Assembly (NCBI GenBank): GCA_013314815.1
Contig: JABUEY010000009.1
Location: 1 to 51,721, forward strand
DNA length: 51,721 nucleotides
Direction: 5' to 3'
From: Syntrophobacteraceae bacterium
GTDB lineage: Bacteria > Desulfobacterota > Syntrophobacteria > Syntrophobacterales > Syntrophobacteraceae
Program-made: the position numbers and the translations under genes
Shown here: in pieces, positions 1 to 8,627 of the stretch
Layout of the letters: each line of letters starts with the position of its first letter
How positions within the stretch are numbered: the stretch's first letter is position 1
The notes under the pieces: generated by a model
The model's input: only the letters and a program-made list of their open reading frames with translations
Databases searched by the model: none
What the model was told of the DNA's origin: nothing

Positions 1-133
1 CAGCTAGTGCTGAGCATATAAAAATAAACAGAAATACAGATATTAAAACTTTGGAGTGATAAAAAAGTACAAATAAAAACTCCCTCATTAAATTAAGTCT
101 TGGCTTTTGACTATATTCTCTTGCCTCTTCCAT
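1..133 (-). CDS. Partial polysaccharide chain-length determinant-like protein (N-terminus only)
   Basis: The minus strand carries an open frame that starts with ATG at 133 and runs off the window edge at base 1, giving 44 residues. A good ribosome binding site (GGTGAGG) lies just before the ATG. The peptide has a short charged head, then a hydrophobic stretch from about residue 18 to 44 (begins MREFLFVLFYHSKVLISVFL), which looks like the first membrane helix of a Wzz/GumC-type inner-membrane protein. It begins 39 bases after the stop of the Wza-like exporter gene in the same direction, which is the usual order in exopolysaccharide export operons. The family call rests on context and topology, because the diagnostic periplasmic part is outside the window. 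Confidence 0.5.
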   Translation of the reverse strand, partial: MEEAREYSQKPRLNLMREFLFVLFYHSKVLISVFLFIFICSALA

Positions 134-172
134 TGTCCTCACCTTCCATGACGGACGATTCTCGAGAAATGA

Positions 173-1321
173 CTATCTGATGGTTACTCCATTGATGTCG
201 TAATTAATGGAGAAGACAGTCTGAAAAGGCAGAATGCCGTAAATGCCCCTTGTGAAAATCTTTTCCACCAGGTCGTTGAAATTATCGAGCTTTGTCTTGG
301 GAACAAAGATGATGTCCGCGGGCCTTATTCTCAAGTCAGCATAGTACGGAGAGCCCCGGCGCAATACGTTTTCCAGGTCCACCTTGAGAGCGATGGGTTT
401 TTCGAGGCCGTCGTTGCGAAAGACTACGACTTCCCTGATGTTGGCCGATTTCTTGTACCCGTTCGCCATGCCCAGTGCTTCAAGCAGGTTGATCGAACTT
501 GTCATTTCGTAGGTACCCGGCCGCTCGATCTCCCCGAAGATGTAGAACTTCGCGTGGTGGATCTCGAGCAGGATCAGGGTGGCCTGGAGGTTTCTGATAT
601 AGGCGGAATACTGTCGGTTGACGGTCTGTTCGAGTTGTGTAACGGTCATTCCTTCCGCCTGGACGTTTCCGATGATGGGAAAGGATATTCTGCCGTCGGG
701 AGCCACCGGTGCGATCTTGCTCTGCCCCCGTGGAGCCGTGGTGATGGCTTTCTTCAGTTCGTCGATTTTCACGTTGAATTGTTCGAGCGCTACCGTGATG
801 GACGGATCCGAGATGAATCTTCCGTATTCCCTGTTCAGAATGCGCGCAAGTTCCACCGGTGTTTTCGATTCGGCGGCGATGTCACCCACCAGCGGGACCG
901 TGATCTTTCCGTCCGTGCGCACCAGTACGGTGGTGTTGAACTGTGGATGGTAGGCAAAAGTAATGCTGATCTTGTCCTGCACTTCAATGCGGTAGTCTTC
1001 TGGGGTCTTTTCGTAGCGGATATGGTATACAATCTCAACCACGTCGCCGGGACCGACCCGGTATTCCGGTATATACGGAACGGCGATGTTCTCGATCACC
1101 TGGTAGTCGGGGTGGAGAGCCGCCTTCTCGGGTGTTACCGTCAGGTCTCTTTCCACTTTCTTCAGTTCGGAGGCTGTGTTGTCATCCCGGACATGAAGGG
1201 AAAAGTCCTCCTGCCGGGCATCGGGAGTGGAACACGAAGGCAGGGCAAGAACGGTCAGCGCCAGCAAGATCAGTGCAAAAATCTTTTCAAACCCGATAAT
1301 GCTCCTGTTTACATTAAACAT
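173..1321 (-). CDS. Polysaccharide export outer-membrane lipoprotein (Wza/GumB-like, SLBB)
   Basis: The 382-residue protein begins with a hydrophobic signal (about residues 10-30) ending in LALPSC, a near-lipobox that suggests lipidation at Cys30. The mature part has the Poly_export opening YRVGPGDVVEI (about 87-97). Two similar blocks follow, each with a 'DGxIxxPxxGxxxAxxxT' pattern (about 136-150 and 207-221), and then an SLBB-like region (about 255-345, FGEIERPGTYEM). Proteins of this family form the outer-membrane channel for capsular or exopolysaccharide. It is probably co-transcribed with the chain-length-like gene that starts 39 bases downstream. It is divergent from the riboswitch-controlled glycosidase-like gene. 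The family call is firm; the polymer exported is unknown. Confidence 0.88.
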   Translation of the reverse strand: MFNVNRSIIGFEKIFALILLALTVLALPSCSTPDARQEDFSLHVRDDNTASELKKVERDLTVTPEKAALHPDYQVIENIAVPYIPEYRVGPGDVVEIVYHIRYEKTPEDYRIEVQDKISITFAYHPQFNTTVLVRTDGKITVPLVGDIAAESKTPVELARILNREYGRFISDPSITVALEQFNVKIDELKKAITTAPRGQSKIAPVAPDGRISFPIIGNVQAEGMTVTQLEQTVNRQYSAYIRNLQATLILLEIHHAKFYIFGEIERPGTYEMTSSINLLEALGMANGYKKSANIREVVVFRNDGLEKPIALKVDLENVLRRGSPYYADLRIRPADIIFVPKTKLDNFNDLVEKIFTRGIYGILPFQTVFSINYDINGVTIR

Positions 1322-1927
1322 CGACCCAGCTCCTGCTCGACACCTTCATTCAAAACCCCGCGCATCCATAGGCATCTTCTGCTTTGCCTGACAAATCCCA
1401 GCCGGGATCTTCGCACCCGATTTATTCTCATAAAGATGGTGAACTGTGAATGGTTTTCTTCATATGCAACCGGGCATGCGAATGTTCCGGGCAAAAAGAG
1501 TGTGACCGGACGTTGCTCGCCCGGTAGAATGAATCGTTCCATGGGCTGCAGCATGACGGAATAAGTGACATGCCCATGTAGCTGCACCGGAGTATATAGA
1601 GCAACGATTTTGAAAAAAATCGCCTCAATCAAAGGGAGGCCAGGGAATATTCCTAATGACAACAATATAAATTGAAGCTACTTATTGTTCAAGATATTTC
1701 TTGCTTTGAATTCGGATAGATCGGGAATTTCAGGAAAATGGACGAAAGAAAGCCTCATTCCACATCACAACGTCATTCCGCATCACAACGTCAATCCCGC
1801 AAAGGCGGGAATCCAGCCCAAGCCCAAGGGGATCGCGCCATAAAGATCTTTTCTCGATGAATCCTTCGACCACGCCCTGCTTGGAAGCTTCCTTTTCTCT
1901 GTTATTTCAATCTCTGTCATTTCAGAC
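1322..1927. other. Divergent intergenic region, no gene
   Basis: This is the first part of the 820-base gap between the minus-strand exporter and the plus-strand glycosidase-like gene. I see no convincing coding sequence: the open frames here lack ribosome sites and resemble nothing. It holds the upstream region of the exporter gene and, near its right end, a REP-like repeat (listed separately). Confidence 0.55.
1762..1814. repeat. REP-like repeat with hairpin and short tandem duplication
   Basis: An 18-base stretch (CATCACAACGTCATTCCG, then CATCACAACGTCAATCCC) is present twice in tandem. It runs into CCCGC-AAAG-GCGGG (1796-1809), a 5-bp perfect hairpin followed by AATCCAG. The pattern 'GTCATTCCCGC...GCGGGAATCCAG' recurs in reverse orientation near 40253-40285, so it belongs to a dispersed palindromic family. 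Confidence 0.6.
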
Positions 1928-1956
1928 TTGACACGAGCAGCAGGAGAAACTAGACT
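1928..1956 (+). promoter_or_regulatory. Sigma70-type promoter for the riboswitch leader
   Basis: A perfect TTGACA at 1928-1933 is separated by exactly 17 bases from TAGACT (1951-1956, 4 of 6 matches to TATAAT). Transcription would start near 1963 and give a leader of about 180 bases containing the whole c-di-GMP aptamer before the ATG at 2145. Confidence 0.65.
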
Positions 1957-1997
1957 TTATCCAGGCAAGTTGTATTTTATTTATCCAAGTGTAAACG

Positions 1998-2094
1998 TTC
2001 GAAAAAGGCAAAGCACTCGAAAGGGTGTGGCGCAAAGCTTCTGGCCTAAGTTCCCGCCTGCCGGGAATAAGGTAGCAGGGTTGCCGAGCGGTTG
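1998..2094 (+). promoter_or_regulatory. Cyclic di-GMP-I riboswitch (GEMM-I)
   Basis: The conserved parts of the GEMM-I aptamer occur in order: GGCAAAG (2007-2013), a P2 hairpin with a GAAA tetraloop (GCACTC-GAAA-GGGTGT), the GGCGCAAAGC junction, GGCCTAAG, a variable P3 tip (TTCCCG...CGGGAA), AAGGTAGCAGGGTTGCCGAG. This matches the c-di-GMP-I class known from Vibrio and Geobacter, including the tetraloop and its receptor. The base matching G20 of the Vibrio Vc2 aptamer appears to be G (2007), which favours c-di-GMP over the A20 cGAMP-binding variant; this was aligned by eye. It sits between the promoter at 1928 and the secreted glycosidase-like gene. Confidence 0.9.
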
Positions 2095-2097
2095 CAG

Positions 2098-2139
2098 CAT
2101 CTCCCGAGGGCTGTATATCGCACGGTCCAAAGGGAGGTG
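2098..2139 (+). promoter_or_regulatory. Possible expression platform: Shine-Dalgarno-masking helix
   Basis: CATCTCCC (2098-2105), directly after the aptamer, can pair with GGGAGGTG (2132-2139) over 8 positions with one G-U pair. The second strand contains the Shine-Dalgarno sequence of the gene starting at 2145. No T-rich terminator is visible between aptamer and gene, so translational control is the simplest reading. Which ligand state frees the ribosome site cannot be told by eye. Confidence 0.45.
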
Positions 2140-2144
2140 CCACC

Positions 2145-3242
2145 ATGAGTAGAAAGCACGTACGCCGATCTGGTACTATTGCGGTTCGATCTCCCCTGAC
2201 TTTCCGAATTCAAACAGCTTTCATGGCGTTGACCCTTTTGATCTCCCTGGGGTGCGCCGTAGTACCTCCTGCCACTGCAGCTGATTTTTCAGGCGGGGTC
2301 GGCATCTTCTTGCCCGTCAGTCCTTTGAACGCCGATAATCTCACCTACTGGGTGACTCCCAAGACGAAGCTTGCCAAGTCCTACGGCCTGCAGTTTGTCA
2401 ATCTTGTCGTCAACTGGGCCGACCTGGAACCTGCCGACGACAGTTTCAATTTCAAGACGCTCCAGAACTACATCAAGGCCGTTCAAGGCCAGGGAATGAA
2501 AGTTGTTCTGCGTGTCTACTTCAACGGAGGAGACTGGCTTCAGGCCGCCCCCAATTGGCTCTTCGATTCGAGGAAGGCTCAATTCTATTATGAGGGAAGC
2601 CAGAGACAGCCGGTACCCTGGGACAGCGTTTACCTCGAGGAGATGGGCGAGTTTGCCATGAAGCTCGGGCTGTGGCTCCGGGACAACGGAACGATCATGC
2701 CCGACGCCATTCAGATCTCCGCGGGGGGAATCTACGGCGAACAATGCATCCTGGGTCTTGACTGGCCGTCGATGTTTAACGGCGACTACGATGCATTCTA
2801 CCTCAAACTCATGGAAGCCGAAAAGCAGCATGTCAACGTGTTTGCGAATCTCGGCTGGTACACGAACAGCAAGCTGGCCCTCATGGTTTCCCACCTTTAC
2901 GACAACAATACGGACATGAGCGATATGCTCATCGCGCACTCCAAGGCTTTGGGGGTCAACTGGTTCCAGACCAACTCCTGGTCCGGTGAACTGCAGAGCA
3001 CGTGGTACGGACCGAAAATCCTGGAGATGCTCAGCAGGCACAGTGATGCGGGGCAGTTTTTCCTGGAGGATGAATACGGGAGCAAGTTTTCGGAGACCGT
3101 TGCAAAGAGATTGGAAAGGATAAAACAGATCGAACAGCAGAACGGCATCAGGTTCAAAGCCGTAAGTCTCAACGTGGACGACCTGACTTCGCGCAACAAG
3201 AAGGGCATTCAGAGTCTGGTCAAACACGTTCTCCAGCCTTGA
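2145..3242 (+). CDS. Secreted glycoside-hydrolase-like TIM-barrel protein under c-di-GMP riboswitch control
   Basis: The protein has 365 residues and starts at an ATG with a strong GGGAGG site 7 bases upstream. A long basic N-terminus and hydrophobic segment (about 25-45) ending in ATAA suggest export. The mature domain looks like a beta/alpha-barrel glycosidase of the GH42/GH39 kind: VNWADLEPADDSFNF (about 86-100) resembles the early strand-helix of these families. Glutamates that could be catalytic occur in SAGGIYGEQ (about 190-198) and FFLEDEYGSKF (about 306-316). The family assignment is loose; no substrate can be named. Its leader carries a GEMM-I riboswitch and it is divergent from an exopolysaccharide exporter, so a role in matrix polysaccharide trimming or degradation is a reasonable inference. 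Confidence 0.7.
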   Translation: MSRKHVRRSGTIAVRSPLTFRIQTAFMALTLLISLGCAVVPPATAADFSGGVGIFLPVSPLNADNLTYWVTPKTKLAKSYGLQFVNLVVNWADLEPADDSFNFKTLQNYIKAVQGQGMKVVLRVYFNGGDWLQAAPNWLFDSRKAQFYYEGSQRQPVPWDSVYLEEMGEFAMKLGLWLRDNGTIMPDAIQISAGGIYGEQCILGLDWPSMFNGDYDAFYLKLMEAEKQHVNVFANLGWYTNSKLALMVSHLYDNNTDMSDMLIAHSKALGVNWFQTNSWSGELQSTWYGPKILEMLSRHSDAGQFFLEDEYGSKFSETVAKRLERIKQIEQQNGIRFKAVSLNVDDLTSRNKKGIQSLVKHVLQP

Positions 3243-3282
3243 TCATTTCCTCGCAACACTTTCCTCTCCCAAACCAAGAAAT

Positions 3283-3308
3283 GCCGGGGGACTCCCGCAT
3301 CCCCCGGC
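3283..3308 (+). terminator. Strong hairpin after the glycosidase-like gene
   Basis: GCCGGGGG (3283-3290) and CCCCCGGC (3301-3308) form a perfect 8-bp stem with a 10-base loop 41 bases after the stop codon. The following bases are C/T mixed rather than a T run, so it is terminator-like but not a textbook intrinsic terminator. Confidence 0.4.
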
Positions 3309-3456
3309 CCTTCCATCCCGGGAATATCCCTTTTCCTGTGAGTCGTTTCACATACGGGTCTCACCGGATAAAGGCAATCTTGGCTTGTCCCGACAGCCGC
3401 GTTCCCATATAATCTTCACCAAGTGTTTATCGGCCGCACTTCTGGCTTGGATGGTT

Positions 3457-5166
3457 ATGTACAAGGACTATTTCGGTCTCAGGGAAACCCCTTTTTCCAT
3501 AGCGCCCGACCCCCGGTATCTCTATATGAGTGAGAATCACCGGGAAGCTCTCGCTCATCTTCTCTATGGTCTGAACAGCGAAGGGGGTTTTGTTCTGCTC
3601 ACCGGCGAAGTGGGCACGGGAAAGACCACGGTCTGTCGCTGTCTGCTTGAACAGATTCCCGAGGACTGTGAAACGGCCTTTATCCTGAACCCCAGGCTGA
3701 CGGTCGTGGAGCTTCTATCCTCGATCTGTGACGAATTGCATATTCGATGTCCCGATGGGAATACCAGCATCAAGGTCTTTGTGGATCTCATCAATGCCCG
3801 CCTGCTCGATACCCATGCCAGGGGTTCCAGGACGGTGCTCATCATCGACGAAGCCCAGAACCTCGACACGGATGTCCTCGAACAGCTCAGGCTCTTGACC
3901 AATCTCGAAACCAATCAAAGAAAGCTTCTGCAGATCATCCTGCTCGGCCAGCCGGAACTCCGGGACAAGCTGGCGCTTCCCGAACTGCGCCAGTTCGCCC
4001 AACGGATCATCGCCCGGTATCACCTGGAACCCCTGACGGGCCAGGACGTCCTGTCGTATGTCAATCATCGTCTGATGGTGGCCGGAGCGCGAACCGAGCT
4101 TTTCGATCCTTCCTCCGTCCGCGAACTGTACAGGGTCAGCGGCGGCATACCCCGCCTCATCAACCTGGTTTGCGACCGCGCTCTTCTCGGGGCATACGCC
4201 GAAGGGAAGACCCGGGTAGACCGAGACACGCTGAAGAAAGCCGCCGGCGAATTACTGGGTGGAAGAAGTTCCAGGAGCACGCATCGCAATTCCGCGTACA
4301 GGCTTGTCGCCGCATGCCTTCTGTTCATGGTCTGCGGTGCTGCACTGTCCGCCGTGTATGTTCAACGTTTTCGACCGACATCTGCGCCGGCGCAGCCGGT
4401 CGTGCAAGAGAAGGCTTCGTCGTCCGGCATGCAGCGCAGGCAAGTACCTTCTTCCGTCAAGCCTGCACAGGCCGGGGAAGCCGTGGATGCATCCGCGGCG
4501 GAGGGTGGATCCGCACCGGCTGTCGTGCCCAGACCTTCGGGATCTCTGCGGCAGCTTGCCGATTCGCCCCTTTCGCGAGGTGACCATGCGGCCTTTCAGG
4601 CTCTTTTTGCCAGGTGGGGCATAAGCCTGCAGGCACAGGAGAATGTTCCCGCCTGTCGGCAGGCGGAGGCCCAGGGCCTTCGTTGTCTTTCGGGACAGGG
4701 GGGAATGGACGAATTGTTCAAATTGAACCGGCCGGCGGTTTTGAAACTCCACACGAACAGCGGCGAGGAATTCTATGCCTTGCTTTCCGTTCTTCAAGGG
4801 GATACTGCTGCCTTTGCGGCGGGTTCCCAGTCGGTAACCGTTCCGGTGAGTGACATACCCAAGTGGTGGAGGGGGGAATACGTGCTGTTATGGAGACCTC
4901 CCCCCAGGTACCAGGGAAGCGTTCAGGGTGGCGACCGGGGGCCCCTGGTCGACTGGCTGAGGTCCAATCTGCCCGGATTCAAGGAGACCCGGCCGGTGGA
5001 GGGCGGCGTGTTCGACGCCGCCATGGTGGAAGCGGTGATCAGGTTTCAGCTGGCCAACGGACTGAAGCCGGATGGTATCGTCGGTCCTCATACACTTATC
5101 TGCCTGGATACCCTTATTGGAACAGGTTCTCCCCTGCTGGTGGTTAGACAGGAGGTAGGTCCATAA
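3457..5166 (+). CDS. gspA: GspA/ExeA-type AAA ATPase with C-terminal peptidoglycan-binding domain
   Basis: I start the gene at the ATG at 3457 (569 residues) because the family begins MYxxYFGLxExPF; an ATG at 3451 and a TTG at 3385 are in frame but add atypical sequence. The AAA domain has Walker A GEVGTGKTT (50-58), Walker B VLIIDEAQ (about 127-134) and the arginine-rich lid region. A membrane helix follows at about 283-305, then a Pro/Ala/Ser-rich periplasmic linker and a PG_binding_1 domain near the C-terminus (about 505-555, FDAAMVEAVIRFQLANGLKP). GspA/ExeA works with GspB/ExeB in pushing the type II secretin through or onto peptidoglycan. The gspB-like gene overlaps its stop codon. No other type II secretion genes are in the window. 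Confidence 0.88.
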   Translation: MYKDYFGLRETPFSIAPDPRYLYMSENHREALAHLLYGLNSEGGFVLLTGEVGTGKTTVCRCLLEQIPEDCETAFILNPRLTVVELLSSICDELHIRCPDGNTSIKVFVDLINARLLDTHARGSRTVLIIDEAQNLDTDVLEQLRLLTNLETNQRKLLQIILLGQPELRDKLALPELRQFAQRIIARYHLEPLTGQDVLSYVNHRLMVAGARTELFDPSSVRELYRVSGGIPRLINLVCDRALLGAYAEGKTRVDRDTLKKAAGELLGGRSSRSTHRNSAYRLVAACLLFMVCGAALSAVYVQRFRPTSAPAQPVVQEKASSSGMQRRQVPSSVKPAQAGEAVDASAAEGGSAPAVVPRPSGSLRQLADSPLSRGDHAAFQALFARWGISLQAQENVPACRQAEAQGLRCLSGQGGMDELFKLNRPAVLKLHTNSGEEFYALLSVLQGDTAAFAAGSQSVTVPVSDIPKWWRGEYVLLWRPPPRYQGSVQGGDRGPLVDWLRSNLPGFKETRPVEGGVFDAAMVEAVIRFQLANGLKPDGIVGPHTLICLDTLIGTGSPLLVVRQEVGP

Positions 5167-6050
5167 TGTCTTATATTCTCGATGCATTGAAAAAATCCGA
5201 CCAGGAACGCCGGCGCGGCACTCCTCCCAATCTGCAAACGTTACACGCACCAGACTCCTCGCCCTCAAAGGGAACTCGCCTCCGGCTCTGGCTGCTGTTC
5301 GCCGTGGTGATCGTCAACACGGCTCTCCTTGCCTGGTGGCTGCGCCCATGGCAGGCAGGCGACGCGGTTGCGCCGCTTCAGACGGCCGCGATAGAAAGCC
5401 CCTCACCCGTTTCTGCGCCTTCTTCGGCAGCTGAAATGGATCGGGCGCCGGAATCTTCAGTGTCGACGGCGGAAAAGAATGCCGCTCCATCTCATCGAGT
5501 CTCGCCGGTGGATGCGGATCCGCCTGGATCCGCCCGGGAAGCCCCCGCTTCCCGTCTTCACATCCCGGCCCGTGGCGCCTCGTCCCCTCAGCCGGATCCG
5601 TCGAAACTCGAAGCCGTGAAAAAGCCTTCCGAGAAACAGGCCGAAATACCCTCACCTCCGGCAAAGGGAAAGACGGCGGAAAAGGACGGGAGATCGGAGC
5701 TGGTTCAAAGAACAAAGGATCTGGAACTCGCACTGACGGCGCCTCTGCAAAAAAAGCCCGAAGAGCGGGAGGGGGACTCCCTCCGGTCGGCCACCGATGT
5801 TCAGCCCCTGCCGGTTCAGAAGATTCCCGGCATACACGATCTGCCCGTCGCTTTGCAGCGCGAGATACCGGACATGGCCTTCACCATGCTGGTCTATTCC
5901 AACAAGCCGGAAGAACGGATACTGAACATCAACGGTCGAATGATGCGCGAGGGGCAGGAAGTGGCTCCCGGGCTCAGACTCGAAGAAATCAACCAGGATG
6001 GAGCCGTGTTCAGCTTCCGGGGCACCCGCTTCCGCAAGGGGATGTTCTAG
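5166..6050 (+). CDS. gspB: GspB-type general secretion pathway protein
   Basis: The 294-residue protein starts MSYILDALKKSDQERRRG, the hallmark N-terminus of GspB/ExeB. A single membrane helix at about 38-60 is followed by a long Pro/Ser/Lys-rich periplasmic stretch and the C-terminal GspB domain (about 230-294, MAFTMLVYSNKPEERILNIN, then GRMMREGQEVAPGLRLEEI). The ATG shares one base with the stop of gspA (TAATG), so the two are translationally coupled. The partner ATPase upstream supports the call. GspB-like proteins help assemble the outer-membrane secretin; here the target could be a type II secretin or another envelope channel encoded elsewhere. Confidence 0.88.
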   Translation: MSYILDALKKSDQERRRGTPPNLQTLHAPDSSPSKGTRLRLWLLFAVVIVNTALLAWWLRPWQAGDAVAPLQTAAIESPSPVSAPSSAAEMDRAPESSVSTAEKNAAPSHRVSPVDADPPGSAREAPASRLHIPARGASSPQPDPSKLEAVKKPSEKQAEIPSPPAKGKTAEKDGRSELVQRTKDLELALTAPLQKKPEEREGDSLRSATDVQPLPVQKIPGIHDLPVALQREIPDMAFTMLVYSNKPEERILNINGRMMREGQEVAPGLRLEEINQDGAVFSFRGTRFRKGMF

Positions 6051-6191
6051 TCCGAACCGGCGTACCTGGTTCTTCCCGGTCTGACACCCCGACCCGTCCC
6101 TGACGCTTGCATCTTTCATCCTCGTGGGATCCTGCAGTCGTGTATCGCGCGAGTTTGCGGCGGTATATGTAAAAGGTGGGAGGCCGGCTGA

Positions 6192-7916
6192 ATGCGTACG
6201 ATTCGTCTCGGACTTTTCAATATCATGCTCCTGCTTCTTCTGGCGGCAGCGGAGGGGATGATCTGGATCGTTTCCGCGTCCGCCCGTTCAGTCGGGGCAA
6301 AGAATGTCATCGTGATGATCGTTGACGGGTGTTCAACGGAACAGGTCACCCTGGCAAGATGGTACAAAGGTTCGCCCCTTGCAATGGACAGCATCCTGAC
6401 CGGCAGCGTCATTACTCATAGTGCGGATTCCGTCATCACCGACTCGGCGCCTTCGGCGACAGCCTATGCCACGGGTTACCGGACGACCAACCGCTCCATC
6501 TCCATGGGCCCCGGGGAGCAGACTCTTTCCACCGTGCACCCGCCACCCCCTGAACTTCGACTCAAACCCCTCGCAACGGTCCTCGAAGGTGCAAGGCTCA
6601 TGGGCAAGTCCACCGGAATAGTTGCGACTTCGCGAATAACGCATGCCACGCCAGCCGCTTTCGCGGCGCATGTGCCCTCACGTTCCACGGAACACACCAT
6701 CATGGAGCAGATGATCCACCAGGGTGTCGATGTTGTCCTGGGAGGGGGCAGGATGTACATGTCGGGGGCGGCGGGCGGCGAAAAGACGGGGAACATGTCC
6801 GACCTCTGGGATGTGCTGCGCACGCGGGGATACCGGCTGGCGGAAGACAGGGCCGGCCTGATGAACATCCATTCGGGCAAAGTCTTCGCTCTTTTTTCCG
6901 AAGACCACATGGTTCCTGAAATCGATCGGTCGAGAATCGCTCCACACCAGCCCACCCTCGAAGAAATGACTCAGAAGGCCATCGACATCCTGTCCAAAGA
7001 TCCGGACGGTTTCTTTCTCATGGTCGAAGGCAGCCAGGTGGACTGGGCATGTCATGCCAACGATCCGGCCTACATGGTGTCCGAAATCCTCATGTTCGAT
7101 AAGGCGGTTGCAGCCGCGCTGGATTTTGCGCGCAGGGACGGGAGGACTCTCCTCCTGGTCCTGCCCGACCACAACACCGCGGGCTTTTCCATCGGGAATC
7201 ATTCCACAAACGGGAAATACGGCAGGCTGACGGTAGAGGAGCTCCTGGATCCCCTGAGGAAGATGGTGGCTTCGAGCGGCTTTCTGTGGAGCCAGGTGAA
7301 GAACGAGCAGACTCCGGATCATGTGAAGAGCGTGGTGCGGCAATACTGGGGCCTGGACATAACGGACGAGGAAGCCGGCCGCATCCTCGAACTTGCCCGT
7401 TCATTCGGCAGCGCTCCCCACAATGCCTTCGGCAGGGTGATCTGCCCGGTTTATACCTGCTTCGGATGGACATCCCACGGCCACGTGGGCGGCGATGTTC
7501 CTCTGTATGCCTTCGGTCCGGGAAGGCCCTCGGGGGTCGTCCAGTCGCCGGACATCGGGAGAATCACGTTCAGAGCCATGGGGCTGGATTCGGACCGGCT
7601 GAATGCCCGATTGTTCGTCGAAGCACGCAAAGCGTTCGACGACGGAACCGTCGAGATCGAAAAAAGCGATGGGGAGAAGACCCTGGTCAAGGTGCGGTAT
7701 AGAGGAAAAACCGCCGAATTCACAGTGAACAGGGACGGGGTTCGAATGGAAGGCCGATCCTTCACTCTCGAAGGAATAGTGATATACGTCGTCGACACGG
7801 ACCAACTCTATATGCCCGTGCAGGCGGTAAACATCATCAGGGGCAGGGGAGGAAAACTCCCCAGCATTGCCGCGGAGGCGCGGTCCAGCGGGGCTGCCGC
7901 AAACAGGGGGGACTGA
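6192..7916 (+). CDS. Alkaline phosphatase (PhoA family), exported
   Basis: This 574-residue protein starts at an ATG with GGGAGG upstream. An N-terminal hydrophobic segment (about 8-32, ending ASARS) acts as signal peptide. The alkaline phosphatase core is clear: metal-site Asp in VIVMIVDGCS (about 39-48), the nucleophile motif TDSAPSAT with Ser85 as predicted phosphoserine, HATPAAFAAHVPSR (about 150-163), MVEGSQVDWACHAND (metal ligands, about 277-291) and VLPDHNTAGFS (about 319-329). FGWTSHGHVGGDVPLYAFGPG (about 424-444) supplies the last His ligand. The C-terminal ~100 residues are an added beta-rich region. It hydrolyses phosphate monoesters in the periplasm. No Pho regulator or transporter is adjacent and I see no clear Pho box. 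Confidence 0.9.
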   Translation: MRTIRLGLFNIMLLLLLAAAEGMIWIVSASARSVGAKNVIVMIVDGCSTEQVTLARWYKGSPLAMDSILTGSVITHSADSVITDSAPSATAYATGYRTTNRSISMGPGEQTLSTVHPPPPELRLKPLATVLEGARLMGKSTGIVATSRITHATPAAFAAHVPSRSTEHTIMEQMIHQGVDVVLGGGRMYMSGAAGGEKTGNMSDLWDVLRTRGYRLAEDRAGLMNIHSGKVFALFSEDHMVPEIDRSRIAPHQPTLEEMTQKAIDILSKDPDGFFLMVEGSQVDWACHANDPAYMVSEILMFDKAVAAALDFARRDGRTLLLVLPDHNTAGFSIGNHSTNGKYGRLTVEELLDPLRKMVASSGFLWSQVKNEQTPDHVKSVVRQYWGLDITDEEAGRILELARSFGSAPHNAFGRVICPVYTCFGWTSHGHVGGDVPLYAFGPGRPSGVVQSPDIGRITFRAMGLDSDRLNARLFVEARKAFDDGTVEIEKSDGEKTLVKVRYRGKTAEFTVNRDGVRMEGRSFTLEGIVIYVVDTDQLYMPVQAVNIIRGRGGKLPSIAAEARSSGAAANRGD

Positions 7917-8080
7917 AAGTCCTTCACGGCGATCCGGCGCCACCCGGTACAGAAGCCCTGCCTCTCCCGCACGCTGCGCCCTCCGGTCCTCCCAGGGCGT
8001 ATGCCGTTTCAGAACTCAACGTCCCGCCCATTTACCCCCGTTTTCCCACCGCCGTACCTCCCTCCGTGCGCAGGCCTCTT

Positions 8081-8299
8081 TTATCGATGCCCGCTGCCCG
8101 CTGCCTGGCGTCTCCTCACGGTCACCGTTTCTCCTCCGATCCCCCAATTGTCCATGTCCACCTCGTCGATGACCACAACGGTGGTGGCCGGATTCTTGCC
8201 GAGGACGTCCGCCAGCAGCTGAGTCACTCTCCGGATGAGCTCCGCCTTCTGTTCCACGGTGGCGCCCTCTTTTGTGATCCTGATATTGACGTACGGCAT
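8081..8299 (-). CDS. 4-oxalocrotonate tautomerase-family protein
   Basis: The gene starts at the ATG at 8299 (72 residues), where a GGAGAGGATCTT ribosome site precedes it and the protein begins MPYVNIRIT. Proline after the removed Met is the catalytic base of the tautomerase superfamily. The rest follows the family: a KAELIRRVTQLLADVLGKNP helix and TVVVIDEVDMDNWGIGG, which match 4-OT/YdcE-type proteins. A longer start at 8320 adds seven residues that would bury Pro1, so I reject it. It is convergent with the alkaline phosphatase gene and stands alone, so its substrate is unknown. Confidence 0.85.
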   Translation of the reverse strand: MPYVNIRITKEGATVEQKAELIRRVTQLLADVLGKNPATTVVVIDEVDMDNWGIGGETVTVRRRQAAGSGHR

Positions 8300-8627
8300 A
8301 AGATCCTCTCCTTCCAGCATGGTTCACATGCTTTTGAACGCATGAAAATAGTCGATCGTTTTCCTGGAACCCCGGCGCGTACACCAGCATAAGGACGAAC
8401 GGAAGATTATTCAACCGTGATGATCGGCGGTTTCTGGTTTCCCCGTCGGCCAGCCGGCACCGGCGTCGGGGCAGATCTGCAGAGGATGTCTTGGCTGAAC
8501 TATTCCAGGGAGTGGCTTTTCCCCCATTGCCGGGAGTGCTTATGTTCATCGAGAGAGCGACGCAGGTGGAATCATTCCGTCATTTCGAGGGATGAGAAAA
8601 CGGCTTCGATGGAAAGGGGGAATGGAT

